A program made the position numbers and the translations under genes. Below the pieces are notes generated by a model. It ran no database searches and was not told the DNA's origin. It saw only the letters and a program-made list of their open reading frames with translations. 64,000 bases of DNA from Brassica napus (Eukaryota > Streptophyta > Magnoliopsida > Brassicales > Brassicaceae): contig NC_063445.1 of NCBI RefSeq assembly GCF_020379485.1, positions 53,655,422 to 53,719,421 of the forward strand, given 5' to 3'. Position 1 is the stretch's first letter. The number at the start of each line of letters is the position of its first letter. Below, piece after piece: positions 35,797 through 48,340 of the stretch.

Positions 35797-36940
35797 AATC
35801 ACAAGGGAACTAGAGAAAGTTCACCGAAAGATCTATTCGGATGCAAGCAACTAAGGAAAATCAAACTCTCTAAGCAAGATGAAAACACCACCAACAGTTC
35901 AGAGATGAACTAAGCCAACAATCTGAGAAAAGAAAGTACCTTGAACCAAGGTGAAGGTACATTTTTTTCGCTGATGATGGAGACACTGAAACTCAAGACC
36001 CGCCACGATCCGGAACAAAATAATAGGCTACAACAGTAGAATAAAAAAGCCGAAACGAACATTTTACGTGAGCTTTTTAGATGAAGAGACCTGTTGAACT
36101 AGCAATAATTGACTACAACAATCACGTAGAATTTTTATATTGTTTTGTGCCGTTCAACCTCACACATCAAAAATTGTTTTTGAAAGCTACAGTTATGGAC
36201 GATTGTGAATTGATAGTTATGGACTACAGTTATTTCTAAAGTGTTTAACAAGCTTTTGATCTACGGAAGGTGTCTAGAGTCAAAGGCCGATATTGTAGAC
36301 ATTTGAAAGACGGGAGTGAATAAATTCTCGCATCAGATTCCAGCGTAAGCTTGACTCTAAAGCAGTTCTTAATTGATCTTAACACAAAGAAGCCGTAAAG
36401 TCTCTTTTTCTTTTGGTAACTGCATATATATCTCTCTAGGTTGAGTAGGTTCGACAACAAGCTGTGGAATGTGATGCTAAGTTAGAACTTAGTGGTAATG
36501 TTTAGGAAGCAACTATTCGTAAATTCTGCCTCTTAGTATAAAAATATATTAATGCCTTTGTGGTTATCAATTTGTATGTTTACCAAAAATAGTAGATTAA
36601 AAGAGTAATAGAAACTAAATATAATACAGTCAAGTAGATGTATCAGATGTGTAAAAAGTTTTTGAACTGGAACCTATTTCACTACATAAAGACTAAAGCT
36701 ATTCAGTTTTATATATGGTTTCCGGAAAGCTTGTCTTGAAGATAATGATTAATGGAAAAATAATTTCGGAAATGTTCCTATAATTTTGTTTATCATACAT
36801 ATTCCGCTTGGCAGTGATGGCCTCGGATCAAAGTCCTCTCCATTTACTTAAAGTTCCGGCTCCGTGTTGGTCATGACTGCATTGAGAGTAGCAGCACTTG
36901 CCTTTGCTTCGCTCATCTTCTTCTCCAAAGTCCTCTCCAT
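35797..36940. other. Intergenic, no clear gene
   Basis: It may hold the 5' leader of the split small ORF (35,800-35,950, - strand). A stretch near 36,105-36,190 with AGCAATAATTGACTACAAC is repeated near 37,275-37,430. Nothing else is recognised. Confidence 0.5.
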
Positions 36941-37209
36941 TTACTCTCTCCACTTAAATGTCTGTCAACAAACAAATAAAACCATTAAGGAAAGAGATCA
37001 TAGACTGATAACTCTGAGCCAAAATATGATCATTTGAAGAAGTTTACCTCAATCGAGTAGTTTTTTTTGTTAGTTAAGCAGATATTGCGGTGGTAGGCGA
37101 AGAATCCAGCAAGAAGAAGAGAAACAAGGGCAATAAACACCATTAAAAGTATCTGGGGGCATTGTATGTACCAACTAGCCATTGTTTCAAAGACAACCCA
37201 CACAGCCAT
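36941..37209 (-). CDS. Small predicted membrane protein, two exons, possibly a pseudogene
   Basis: ATG at 37209 opens 54 codons. They include a long hydrophobic segment ([20 protein letters not shown], about residues 20-39), then a short basic tail ending NKKNYSIE at a GTAAAC donor (intron from 37047). An acceptor TTGACAG at 36,962-36,968 leads into six more codons (TFKWRE) and a TAA at 36,941-36,943. Past that stop the frame stays open and charged (MERTLEKKMSEAKASAAT) to about 36,850, which suggests an original longer, coiled-coil C-terminus cut off by a nonsense change. I do not recognise the family. The exon junction is inferred from splice signals and phase. Confidence 0.4.
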
Positions 37210-37313
37210 TACATTAATCTGTCTGTATGTAGACAGAATTTTTTTAACTAAAAAGTCCAAAATTGCAGCCTATTTAACCAGCAATAATTGATTACAACAG
37301 TCACATATTTTAC

Positions 37314-37370
37314 ATAAGCGGCGGAACTCACAGCCTGAGCACTTTACCACCAAGCCACAAACTCTCGGTT
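37314..37370 (-). repeat. tRNA-related SINE fragment
   Basis: On the - strand it reads TGGCTTGGTGGTAAAGTGCTC, which fits a pol III A box, followed by a partial B box near GTGAGTTCC. It interrupts a copy of a repeat whose uninterrupted relative is near 36,110-36,180, as expected for an insertion. Confidence 0.45.
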
Positions 37371-37853
37371 AACAATCACATGTTTCATACTGCCTTGTGC
37401 TATTCAACCTTAGAAAATTTGTAGTACTTTTATTGACCAAAAAAACTTACAGAACTGAAAATTGTATTCTGAATATTTACGTTTAGCGTCTATTGTAATC
37501 TGTAAAAAGATAGCTAAAATTATTCGAAAATTAATTTATATATTTTTTGGAAATTCAAATTTAGATATCATAATTATAATAACTAGTAACATGTTTTATT
37601 TGTTTATTATACAGGCTTTTACGTTTCTTTTGTACATATTAATCAGTGCTTAGGTTTAGGCCGTATATACAGATGCTGGTACTGGAGGATGCATGATTGA
37701 GTAATCACTTACTATAAAATATTTATACATTCCACGTTTCGATAACAACAAAATTAATTGATTAAAATATTTATACGTTCTCATTACTTAATCCAAGCAT
37801 GTTTACTGGATCTTTCTTCTGTCTATCTATTTTGTTTATTTTAATCAAATACA

Positions 37854-38105
37854 TACTCTCTCTGTTTCAAAATACATGAAGTTTTAGTACTATACACAAC
37901 TATTAAGAAACTTGTTTTTTATCTTAAAAATATCATTAAAATATAAATTAAAAGATATTCAACCAATCACAAAACATACTACAAAATATCATTGGTTATA
38001 CAGTTTTTGATAAAGTTAAAAAGTACATTAGTATATCAAAACATCATATATTTTGAAACATCAAAAACTCTCTAAAATATCATCTATTTAGAAACAGAGG
38101 AAGTA
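37854..38105. mobile_element. Stowaway/Mariner-like MITE
   Basis: The ends TACTCTCTCTGTTTC and, inverted, TACTTCCTCTGTTTC are the familiar plant Stowaway ends with a TA target. The 252-bp interior is AT-rich and self-complementary. Confidence 0.75.
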
Positions 38106-41100
38106 TCTTTATATATAAAGAACAGTTTTCTCTATCTCGATGAAGACACCTAAGATGCCATGTCACAAAATCAGGTTCTGTGAGTGTGACACGTGTCATA
38201 GGAAACAAAACACATCGTTTTATTAAAACAGGTTTGATGAGCTTCGATCTGATCACTGTCTGTTTACGTTTTGCGCTGTAAAAATTAGATGTTTTGCGGC
38301 CCGAGCATATGGAATCATGCGTAACCCTAATTGTAATGAAACGAGGAGATGGAGATAATGTTAGAAACGCAACGTTTCTGATTTTATAATTTCATCGCTC
38401 TCTCCTCTCCGTCGTAGCGATTCAAAGGTTTCTATCGATTTATTCATCTTCTTCCTGCCAATCCAGAGATCAATCGGTTACAGATTCATTCCTATTAAAT
38501 TCCTTCTTAATCCATAGGCAGTGGAGGTTCAACTATAAAAAGGTTAGCATCCATACACTATGAATCATCCTATCAATCTACTTATTTACTGAGAAATGGC
38601 TCTCGAGTTTTCCTTTCAGTTTCTCTGGATCAATCATTATAGTCCCCATAAAATCTCTCACAATGGCCGACTCATCAATTTTGCTAGCCGAGTTGAAATC
38701 TGGGCATTGCTGCAATACCGAAGTCTGAATGTTGAGGCTCCTCCTTGACGAGAAGGTAATTTCAGTGGACATTAACTGTTTTTAGTGTTTTTAGGAGAAA
38801 GAATGCAAACTTATGGGTTGTTGATCTTTAGGCCACCGCCTCAACACCTTCAGATAGATTTTTTAGGAAGGCTCATTGTACTCTATTAGTGGGTTTGACG
38901 TTCCATGTAGCAATGTTAACTTCAAGCTGTCGGACTCCAATCTCTCCATACGTTTCAGTGATCAAACTGTCTTGCTGAGATAACCGAACCGGCCAATCCA
39001 ATACCCATGTAGCTGTTCAGGTTCGGCAGTTAACATCAGCTACTTGCTTTAGCAAACGTCAATACTCATCTTCCTGGGTACTCTCTCGGCCTCTGCTTCT
39101 AAAACATATATTCTGTTTTTTTTGTGCATCAAATACCGTAATGAACAATAGGTACTTGCTGATGCTGTCACTGCCAATTATTGTTTGGCAGACATTTTCG
39201 GTGAATTGACTGAGATCAGAAGCACACTGAATGAAGACTTACAGAGCAAAGTACGTGTGATAGCGACTATTAAAATTCAGAGGTTAGTCTCGCTGTCCTA
39301 GGAAAACATTTCTTCATTGGATTCCTCTAAGGAAGAACGACCCAGCCTCCATAAGAATATATCTTGGTCTCCTCTGAAACGTAACTTCCAGAGAACTTGG
39401 CAAGTCATATGCCTTTCTCATATGCTAATTACCCATCTCCTCTCTCTCTCTTATTTTGTCTCTTTCAAAGATTCAGACTTCACTGAAATTAATGATCAAT
39501 ATTTGTTTTTGTATATGATGTTTTTGTGTATAGTGATTGCGGGAATGGAGAGATATGCGTTTAAAGGAGTTCCATCAAACTAAGTAACATATCTAACAAA
39601 TGTAGTGAAGATGAGTAATTCATGAGCAGCCATACAGTAAATTCGTGGGCTGGGTTCCGTTTCTATGTTGCCTCTCTTCTCTGCTCCTTTGCTGATGTGT
39701 ATAGTGATAGATTCGTCACTATCCTTTTTCTTATTCTGTCTACTTTGTGGTACGAGTCTTTTACATTGAACTATATACATATTTGTGTCATATAAGCAAT
39801 TTTTTTTAAGTTAATGTTGAACTCTCTTTTATGTCAAATTATGTTTATCCAATGAGATTAGGCTATTTGGCCATCTTGTGATCGTTTATCATTTTTACTT
39901 TTAGCATTACTCTTTTATGTCAAATTATGTTTATCCAATGAGATTTGGCTATTTGGCCATCTTATGATCGATTATCGTTTTTATTTTTAGCATTATACTG
40001 CAAAATTAATAATCAGTCATGCGAAGTTTAATTAATCGTAACAAGAATGAATTCAATATTATTTTTAATTAAAAAGGATGGTCAAGAATTTTTTTTTTTT
40101 TTGAGACATGACTTAGGATGGTCGAGAATATTGAATCACATAAAATATATAATCAGACACTTTCAAATAAAATATTAAGTGTTTGCTTCAAAGGTGAGAT
40201 GTGGGAACGAAAGTGAAAACAATGAATAAAGTAAAAACACGATCTAGACATATTAAATAGCTTATCTTGGTTGCTTATATCGTTTAAAACCACAATACAA
40301 AATTTGTTATAGTTTGGTGATAACTTTTTTAACCAACAGCCAATGTTGAGATAAAAATATGATTATGATCATTCTTCAAAATTGATATATATATAAACGG
40401 TGCATTTACATCAAAATAGACTTTGGACGAAGTGGAACACAAATTTGAAAAGACAAATTATCAAACACCTATGAAAATAAGATAAATAATATTTAGATAA
40501 TGGATTCCTTTAATAGTGTCATAAATGCATAAATTTTGTTGTAAGAACTCAGTCTGTAATTGTTGGTGACGTAGTTATAAGTTCTTTTTATATAGAAAAT
40601 ATTACAATTTTTAAACAGTTGATTTAAGAAAATAAAAGCATAGAAATATATAGGGTTGTAAATTTAAGGGGTAGAGTCCATTCAAGTTCCGATTGATAAC
40701 GACTTTCGTTTTATGCTTTGGTTTTAGATTTGTGGCTGTAGATATTTTAGCTTTAAAACCAGCAACTATTACATTATAAAGTTTAAAAACCTGCTTGGTA
40801 TCAAAGGTTTTAAAAGCTCTGACTGTTATAAATATATATTTATGATTCATTCCAAAAATGTATTATCTACTTTTTTCTATCTACTTTTTTTATTTATGCA
40901 AGTCTATAGAATATGTGGAATAGTTTTAGACGATAAATCAGTTAAAATTTATCAACAAATAAATTTTATTTATTTATTATAGAAATAATAATTTAATCAT
41001 TCGTAAATGTTTTAGTTACCATAGACAATAAGTTTTAGGCTTTAACAAATTAATTTCAATAATAGTAGGTTATGATTTTTTCCTCATGTTAAAAATCTAA

Positions 41101-41760
41101 CTAATTAATAATTAATAATAATTAATTTATCAATCATCTGTTTTATTTTTTTGTTTTCTTGGTCAAAAATAGACAAAAGACAAAAAAAAATTAGTTACCC
41201 ACTTCTTTTAAAAAAAATAAAGAAAAAAAGCTTTAAAATCTTTAAAAATGACTGTAGAACAAGGTAAACAAAAAAAAACAGCTTCTTCTAAAAATAAGCT
41301 TTTAAGGCTTTATATATTTCTAAAATCTCAAATAATTTATTGGTAAATTATTGGATTTCATGGCTTTACATAACCACAAAGTCTCAATAGTCTCATTACC
41401 ATTTGAACCCTAAATTACTCAGAGACTAACCGGAAACAACATTATAAATAGTTTTAACTGATTTGAAATATATCTACAATTCAACCATTTAAACACCATA
41501 ACTAAAATTTGGTTAATTTTTGTTCATTCTATCTTGCACCTTATATATAGTTTCCAATAAAAACAAAATTTGAATATTAAAATTTTTGAATTGCGTAAGA
41601 CAAAAGCGATGAATAATCTAAAATTAGTTTATATTTGTCTATAGATACTTATATTTTTATAATATATTATAAAATTTATATATTTAAATAAACATGCTAA
41701 ATATATAATTAAAATTAAAATTTAAACAAAAAACCCGGGCGTAGCCCGGACCGACCCTAG
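38106..41760 (+). mobile_element. Non-autonomous Helitron, 3.65 kb
   Basis: The 5' end is TC after an A (A/TCTTTATATATAAAG). The 3' end is a GC hairpin (CCGGGC GTA GCCCGG) 11 bases before CTAG, followed by T. Insertion between A and T, TC...CTAG ends and a subterminal hairpin define Helitrons. I found no Rep/helicase frame. The interior carries ORF scraps and a tandem duplication. It begins exactly where the upstream MITE ends. Confidence 0.85.
39821..39994. repeat. Tandem duplication, about 87 bp x 2, in the Helitron
   Basis: Two adjacent copies of a unit containing TTATGTCAAATTATGTTTATC and GGCTATTTGGCCATCTT. They differ at only a few positions. Confidence 0.85.
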
Positions 41761-42235
41761 TATGTTATATAAAACATAAGTATCAGGAAACTAATCATCT
41801 AGTGCTCTCGTTCAATTATATAACTAGCTAGTTAGGTATTGTTTTTAGTGCATGCGTATCTCACATGATCGTTGAAGGCGTATCTCACATGATCGTTGAA
41901 GGCCTTCCCAATTTTGATCCAGAAATAAACTCAGAAAAAGATTTTATATAGGGCCAAAAGATTAATTTCGGGGACCAAAACGTGGGTCGAGAGAGGTCGC
42001 CAAGTCTCTTCTGTAACGTAACTCAATTACTGACATCTAGCATTTTGTCATAGTCCATACATATTTACGTAAAATATCACTGTATATTTCTTTTTTACCT
42101 CGCGATTGACTCAAGTTCAAGGAGTTAGGTCACCCGTCCAGGAAAAAATTGGAGTAAGAACACGACCATAAACTTATAAGGAATATTAATAACTCTAAAA
42201 GACTAATCAATTCATTTAACTAATATGGTTAGAAC
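41761..42235. other. Intergenic, no gene; short tandem repeat
   Basis: The only structure I see is a 26-bp direct tandem repeat (GCGTATCTCACATGATCGTT twice, about 41,854-41,902). Confidence 0.6.
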
Positions 42236-42976
42236 ATGTCTAATGGGAGTTCTTATGGTGGGATTCTTAGAGCAAGTACATCGGCGGGTTTAGTGATGGG
42301 TTCTTAGAGAAAAAAATAAATAAAAAAATAAATAAAAAATGCTATTAATGGACAGAACCGAGCTTTTAATAAGAGAGTTTAGAAGTGTTAATAACCCCTT
42401 ACGTGGCAGCAGTGTATTGGCTTGATCTTTTTGCACGAAAGAGAAAAAAGTCGGATCTTCTATTTTTGCATTCGTTTGGTCTTTCTCATCGACAAAATCG
42501 AAGAGTCTCTCTCTTGTCGATTCTGTTCTTCATCTCCGATGGAGATGATCCTTGATCCGTTTCGTCTGCCTCCGATTCTGTGTTTGTCTTGTTGGATTTC
42601 GTCGAAATCCCCTCAACGGATCCCTCTCTTCTTCGTGGGTTCTCTCGAAATCTCCAACGGAGATGATGTTTGCTTCGTTTATCTCTTCGTCGTTGTTCTC
42701 CTCTAGATCTGTCCATGCAACCACTGTGAAGGTTCGGTTTCTTTTATATTTTGGATCATATTGATTTAAATTCCTTCGATAAGAATAGGAAAATCTTGTG
42801 TCGATGTCGAGATTTGTCTGACATTAACACATAACACCTACTAAACTCTCCTTAAAGTTGCTTTTAAAACCGAGCAACTCTCTCTTTCTCATTTCATATG
42901 TCCTTCTCCTTTCATATTTCCTTTCGTAAAACAGAAGAAGCTCTCCTTCTCCTTTTATAATTCTTTCTCCTGCGGT

Positions 42977-43822
42977 ATGGATCCTTTTAGTCATCCTTGT
43001 AGCTTTCAAAACCTCTTAAACTCACAACAACCCAACACCTCCTTCTCCTTTGCCAGTCGTGAACCTTCAATTGAACTCTCTGCCTCCGATGCGTCTGTAT
43101 TTGGTACACAATCCCCTGAAGATGCCACCGAAGATGCAGCCTTTGTCTCTGACCGTAAAGAAAGACGGAAATGGTCACCAGTTGAAGATGTGGTGCTTAT
43201 AAGTGCTTGGCTTAACACGTCGAAAGATCCGGTGACAGGAAATGAGCAAAAAGCTATTGCCTTTTGGAAGCGGATTGCGGCTTATTTTGCATCAAGTCCT
43301 AAGCTTGCGGGTTTGCCAAAGCGAGAGCCTAGCAACTGTAAATAGAGGTGGGGGAAGATTAACGAGGGTGTTTGCAGTTTTGTTGGGTGTTATGAAGCGG
43401 CAACCAAACAGAAGTCTAGTGGGCAGAGTGAGAATGATGTGTTGATAATGGCTCATGACATCTTCTTTAATGATTACAAAGTAAAGTTTACACTCGAGCA
43501 TGCTTGGTTGGAGCTTCGCCATGATCAGAAGTGGTCTGGAGCTTCTTCAACTAGAGATAAAGTTAGCTCAAAAAGAAGGAAGTTAGATGATAGCTCGGCA
43601 CAGTCATCAACGTCTGTGGCAGGAGAGGATGAAGTAATGGCTCGTCCTGTTGGCGTGAAAGCAGCAAAGGCAAAAGGTAGAAGGAAGGCAATGGCTTCTG
43701 AAGATGAAGTGAAGAGCCAAGCGGAGTTTCAGAGCTGTTGGGATATAAGACAGAAGGACTTTGCCTTGAAGGAGCAGCTTAACAAGCAAAAACTCCTTGA
43801 CAGCTTGATTGCGAAGACATAG
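42977..43822 (+). pseudogene. Harbinger ORF1 (Myb/SANT-like DNA-binding protein), one stop
   Basis: One frame from ATG 42977 to TAG 43822 (about 281 codons), broken by an in-frame TAG at 43343. The N-terminal half has a trihelix/SANT-like block (RKWSPVEDVVLISAWLNTSK ... FWKRIAAYF ... SNCK). Following the stop are RWGKIN and a C-terminal region like the NAM-associated domain, with a basic KRRK patch and a coiled, Lys/Gln-rich end. In PIF/Harbinger elements this protein binds the transposon ends and helps bring the transposase into the nucleus. The stop falls where the family usually has Gln before RWGKIN, consistent with a C-to-T change. Apart from that stop the frame is open. Confidence 0.8.
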
Positions 43823-44695
43823 CCACTTAGTGAGCTTGAAATCGCCTTGAAAAATAAACTGATAACTGACTTGTTGTCAAGTTAGTTTGATTGACTAGTT
43901 AGCTTGGTTTGTGCTCTGTCGAGTTAGTTTGCTTTGTGCTTAATGTCGAGTTGTTTGGTTTGTGGTTTATGTCGAGTTGTTTGGTTTGTGGTTAATGTCG
44001 AGTTGTTTGTTTGGTATTTAAGGGTATGTTAATCACTTTGTTGTTGATCCACCTATTGGTTAAGTTGTTGTTGTCTTGGTCTCTTTGTTGTTGGTTATGC
44101 TTATAAAGCTTTCACTTGTTCTTCTCTTTGTCTCTTTGTTTTATCTTTGTGATCAGTTATTCTCGTGTTGGTCTGATGTATCCTTTGTCTCTTTGTTTTT
44201 ATTGCAGGTGGTCTGGTATGGACAGTTGTGATGTTGTTGTCTCGGTTGGATTATTTTGTGATCCCGTGACACAAGGCCAACATGTGACACAAGGAGACAG
44301 TATGAGACAGTAAAGCTTATGAGTTGTATCATGTGTATTATGAGACAATAAAGCTTGTAACACAAGGAGACACAAGAAATTTTTTCTATGTATTATTTGT
44401 TGTATTTTGTGATCCCGTGACACAATCCTGTGTACCAACACTAAGCAATAGCTTCTTTATAAATTGAAAAGCTTCTTTATAAATTGTACCAACACTCATC
44501 AATAGCTTCTTTCTTATCAACTTCCACAACTCACATTGTTGCTTCTTTCTTATTTTCCACAACTCACAACAACTCCGAGAGAGAGCAAGAGCTTCTTTTT
44601 TATTTTCTACAACTCACATTTTTGTTTCTTTCTTTTCAATCGTGCTTCTATCATATTTTTCTCCAAATAATCAAATTTTTCTTAACATTTTCTAA

Positions 44696-45999
44696 ATGGC
44701 ATCTTCTTCTTCTAATAATTTCGAGGAGATGGATGAAAAGTTAGATCAAAATTTTGATCAACAATTTGAAAATCTCTTAATTCAATATGAAAATCGTCAA
44801 GAAGCATCAAGGGCAAAAAAAAGAAACGAGCCTACATTGAAAGACAACGAGAACAAGGACAGATGCAGTTATGGAACGATTATTTTAGTGAAGATGCAAC
44901 ATATCCTTCTCACATGTTTCGACGCCGTTTTCGAATGAACAAGCCCTTGTTCATGCGTATTTTTGATCGACTCTCCGCTGAAATCCCCTACTTTCAAAAA
45001 GGAAGAGATGCTACTGGAAGGTTCGGTCACTCTGCGTTACAAAAGGCAACAGCAGCAATTCGTATGATGGCGTATGGTTGCCCGGCTGATGCGGTCGACG
45101 AATACCTCCGACTTGGTGAGACCACCGCGCTTTTATGTTTGGAACATTTTGTTGAAGGAATCATAAATTTATTTGGAGATGAGTATCTAAGAAGACCCAC
45201 GCCATAAGATCTTCAACGACTACTCGATATTGGAGAGATACGCGGATTTCCCGGGATGATAGGAAGCATTGATTGTATGCATTGGGTTTGGAAGAATTGT
45301 CCGACCGCATGGAAAGGTCAATATACACGTGGATCAGGAAATCCAACAATCGTTTTAGAGGTTGTAGCATCACAAGACCTGTGGATATGGCACGCGTTTT
45401 TTGGACCTCCAGGTACATTAAACGATATTAATGTTCTTGATCGATCACCGGTTTTTGATGATATATTACAAGGTCGAGCTCCAAAAGTTTATTACATTGT
45501 CAACGGACACAAGTACCATTTGGCTTACTATCTCACAGATGGTATATATCCTAAATGAGCTACTTTTGCCCAATCTATTCCACTTCCGCAAGGTCCGAAA
45601 GCAACCTTATATTCTACACATCAAGAAGTTGTACGTAAAGATGTCGAGCGTGCTTTTGGGGTCTTACAAGCTCGATTTGCCATTGTCAAAAATCCAGCTC
45701 TTTTGTGGGATAAAATAAAAATTGGCAAGATAATACGAGCATGTATCATTCTACATAATATGATCGTAGAAGACGAACGAGATGGGTACACTCAGTTTGA
45801 TGTATCAGTTTTCGCACAACCGAAATCAAACCGAAGTTCACATGTGGATTTCACATATTCTAAAGATATGCCTTCAAATCTTGGCAATATGATGAGCATT
45901 CAGAATCGAGTTCGTGATAAAACAATACATCAACAATTGAAGGTTGATTTGGTTGAGAATATATGGCAAAAATTTGGAACAAATCAAGATTTCAACTAA
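44696..45999 (+). pseudogene. PIF/Harbinger DDE transposase, frameshift plus two stops
   Basis: Starts MASSSSNNFEEMDEKL at 44696. The frame changes in an A-rich run near 44,815-44,825, and the rest continues to 45999 in the second frame with stops at 45,205 and 45,556. Domain order fits the plant transposon DDE_Tnp_4 family: an N-terminal helix-rich part (MFRRRFRMNKPLFMRI), first Asp in GSIDCMHW, second Asp in YYLTDGIYP (immediately before the second stop), and Glu in DVERAFGVLQARFAIV. The catalytic residues are all still present. The stop at 45,556 lies where a conserved Trp is expected, i.e. a G-to-A type change. Confidence 0.88.
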
Positions 46000-46155
46000 T
46001 CAGCCTTTTCTAGTTTACGATTTATATATGTATTTTTCATATGTTTTTATGTCATTTATATTAAAAATTTTATGTATGCTTTTATTTTAAATCATTCTAC
46101 TTAAGAAAAAAAAATTATTTAAGATCCCCTATGAGGTTCTCCCATTGGAGGAGGG

Positions 46156-46890
46156 AGATTTAATTCGCAATAACAAAGGTTCTAAACTAATCAAATCAAC
46201 TTAACTTATTATCCATTAATTAAATCATAAGAACTCATTAAAAATTGAAAGAATAACACTGAAATGCAGTTTATGAGTTTTATTAACACAATAGGACACT
46301 TATCACTACTCAGACACTTTTTTCTAACTAAATCTCATTTTTCACTCATACACTAACTAAATAACATTGACAGCTAATACCCATTACGCTAACTAAAATA
46401 AAGTGGGCCCTATAACTTTCTTCTTCCTATTCACAATAAAATGGGACTCTGTAACTTTATTCTTCTTCTTCCCCTTTATACTTCTCTGTAATTTTTATAA
46501 ATGAAATCTGATTCTTCCAAATTCATTTTTCCGGAAAAGTTATCTTTAATCATTATCTTTTTTTTTCTAAGCTATCTTTTGAGATATATGAAGATACATG
46601 GCTGATGGTAGTGTAGTGATGGCGTATTCAACGACAACATCAGCGGTAGAGACGTTGGCGACTCGTCTATGAACTACCATAAACATCTTCTCGTCACTCT
46701 GACTTATTATTGCCATGAATTAGGATTGAATACTATTACATCTAGGTAAAAATACATAAAAAAAATAAGTTGAGATATAAAAAAGAATCGTGGAAAATAG
46801 GCGAGATATGCCGAGATTATGGTTTCTGGTCGACAATGGCTAAGGAAGAAGATGAGGTTATTTTCATAATTTTGCAACATTTATGAAAAA
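46156..46890. other. Intergenic, no clear gene
   Basis: AT-rich with several TTCTTCTTC-type runs. The left part (46,300-46,480) and the end of the next block (48,230-48,330) carry loosely similar, inverted purine/pyrimidine-rich sequence with GTGGG(C/T)CC, which could be the worn ends of one larger unidentified element. Confidence 0.35.
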
Positions 46891-47885
46891 AAAGAAAAAT
46901 CGTGTGTACATTACATCTAAACTGTACATGTGTACACTTAATTTTGTATTATACATCAAAGTGATTGTGTAGACATTTTGGCTTTTTGTAAGTTTTCTAT
47001 CTAAATAACTAAGCCTCCGCGATTTCATGAACTCACATAATGTACATGTGAACTTTTTTCCTTCTTCCCTTGTACACGCAGGGTTGGGCATCCTTGAAAT
47101 CTGACTGAACCTAAATATCATTCTTCACACCTTCTTTAAGAGCTTCTGATTAATGCGTGTGTTTTCATGTTAGTTTCATAGCAGGTCTTAGTTTGATTAA
47201 TTTATGGTTGTTTTACATATGTACACTATCGTATTTTCTCGTACATATGTACACCACCATATTTTATGTACACATGTACACATTTTCTTGTCATCGTTGT
47301 TTGATGTCCACATGTACACATATTTAATGTACATTCCCCCCCCCCCCTCCCCACCAAAAACCTACCACAAGTTTAGTGCCATGTATAAATGGTTGTTCCC
47401 ACATTGTCCATATGGACATTGAACATGTAGATGTACATATTTACTAATATTACACAACATTGTTGTTTACTGTCCACATATACGCATATGTAATGTACAT
47501 CCTACCTGTAAAACCCAACTACAAGTTTAGCACCATATACATATGTATGAGGTTTCCATATTGTCCATATGGACACTTACCAAGTACATGTACAAATTTA
47601 CCAATATTACACCACATCTAAAGATTACTCACTATGTACACATGTACAAATTTGCTTTGTGCATATGTGCACTAATTGGATATGTTCAAACTTACCAATA
47701 TCAGAACACAGCTGAATGCAATATATCTGATAAAATAGTGTACATACTTGTAAATTTCTTTTATAAGTAAATGTTAAACACGCAACCACCTTTAGATGTG
47801 TTTACAAATTATTAATATAATAGTGTACATACACATTATTATCCATGTGTTCGACCCATGAATGTGTACATATTTTGTTTATTTT
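46891..47885. repeat. GTAC-palindrome-rich repeat block
   Basis: I count about 21 GTAC sites in roughly 1 kb where about four are expected by chance. Most are inside TGTACA, ATGTACAC or TGTACACATGTACA. A 12-base palindrome, GTCCATATGGAC, occurs twice. Two diverged tandem units of about 130 bp are visible (about 47,325-47,455 and 47,490-47,620). There is also a C13 run near 47,337. ORFs here are short, low-complexity and not credible. The origin is unknown. Confidence 0.75.
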
Positions 47886-48340
47886 TAATTTTTTTAATCA
47901 GTGGCATTTTAGTAAATATGTCTTCGTCTTCCCCAAATTTTTAGGGTTTTCTTCAAAAATTTTACGGCCGCCATTGATTTCTTTCACATAATCTTTCATT
48001 CTTTTATGTTTTAATTATATATTACACTTCAAGATCGTAGTTTTATCATTTATAGAATATTTTTCAAATTCAGATTTCAAAAATAGTGAGTTTTTTTATC
48101 AAGGAAGATGAGTTAAAGAGCACAAGGGGAGATGAACTGAAGATCACAAGGGTTCAAGGAAGATGAGTCTGAAGTGTTTGAGATCTTCGTGTCTTCTTCT
48201 TCTTGTTTGGAACGATTAAGAGAATAAAATTTATTTTTGGCTAGAAAGAAAAAAAGAAACAACGATAAAAGAAGAAGAAAAAGAAAGAGAAATTGATGGG
48301 TCTCACTAGTTAAAAAACCTATTTTCTCATTCTGTTTTAG
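47886..48340. other. Purine-rich non-coding stretch
   Basis: Contains a short direct repeat (GAAGATGAG ... AGATCACAAGGG ... GAAGATGAG) and a GAAGAA-rich tail near 48,240-48,290. I see no gene. Confidence 0.5.

Larger units (their letters stand above)
42236..46155 (+). mobile_element. PIF/Harbinger transposon, defective
   Basis: Carries both genes of the superfamily in order: a Myb/SANT-like ORF1 and a DDE transposase. Near the ends, the left AATGGGAGTTCTTATGGTGGG is matched in inverse at about 46,117-46,150 (AATGGGAGAACCTCATAGGGG). The exact ends and the 3-bp target duplication are not resolved, so the boundaries are good to about ten bases. Confidence 0.8.

Noticed and set aside
37300..37380. 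A functional tRNA gene
   Set aside because: An A-box-like sequence is present but the remainder does not give the arms of a tRNA; it fits a SINE fragment better.
42422..42764. ORFs of 64-94 aa upstream of Harbinger ORF1
   Set aside because: Overlapping frames on both strands, no domain; most likely the leader region of the transposon.
47204..47770. Two ORFs rich in His, Tyr and Val (72 and 75 aa)
   Set aside because: Produced by the repeated TGTACACATG words; no start context or conserved domain.
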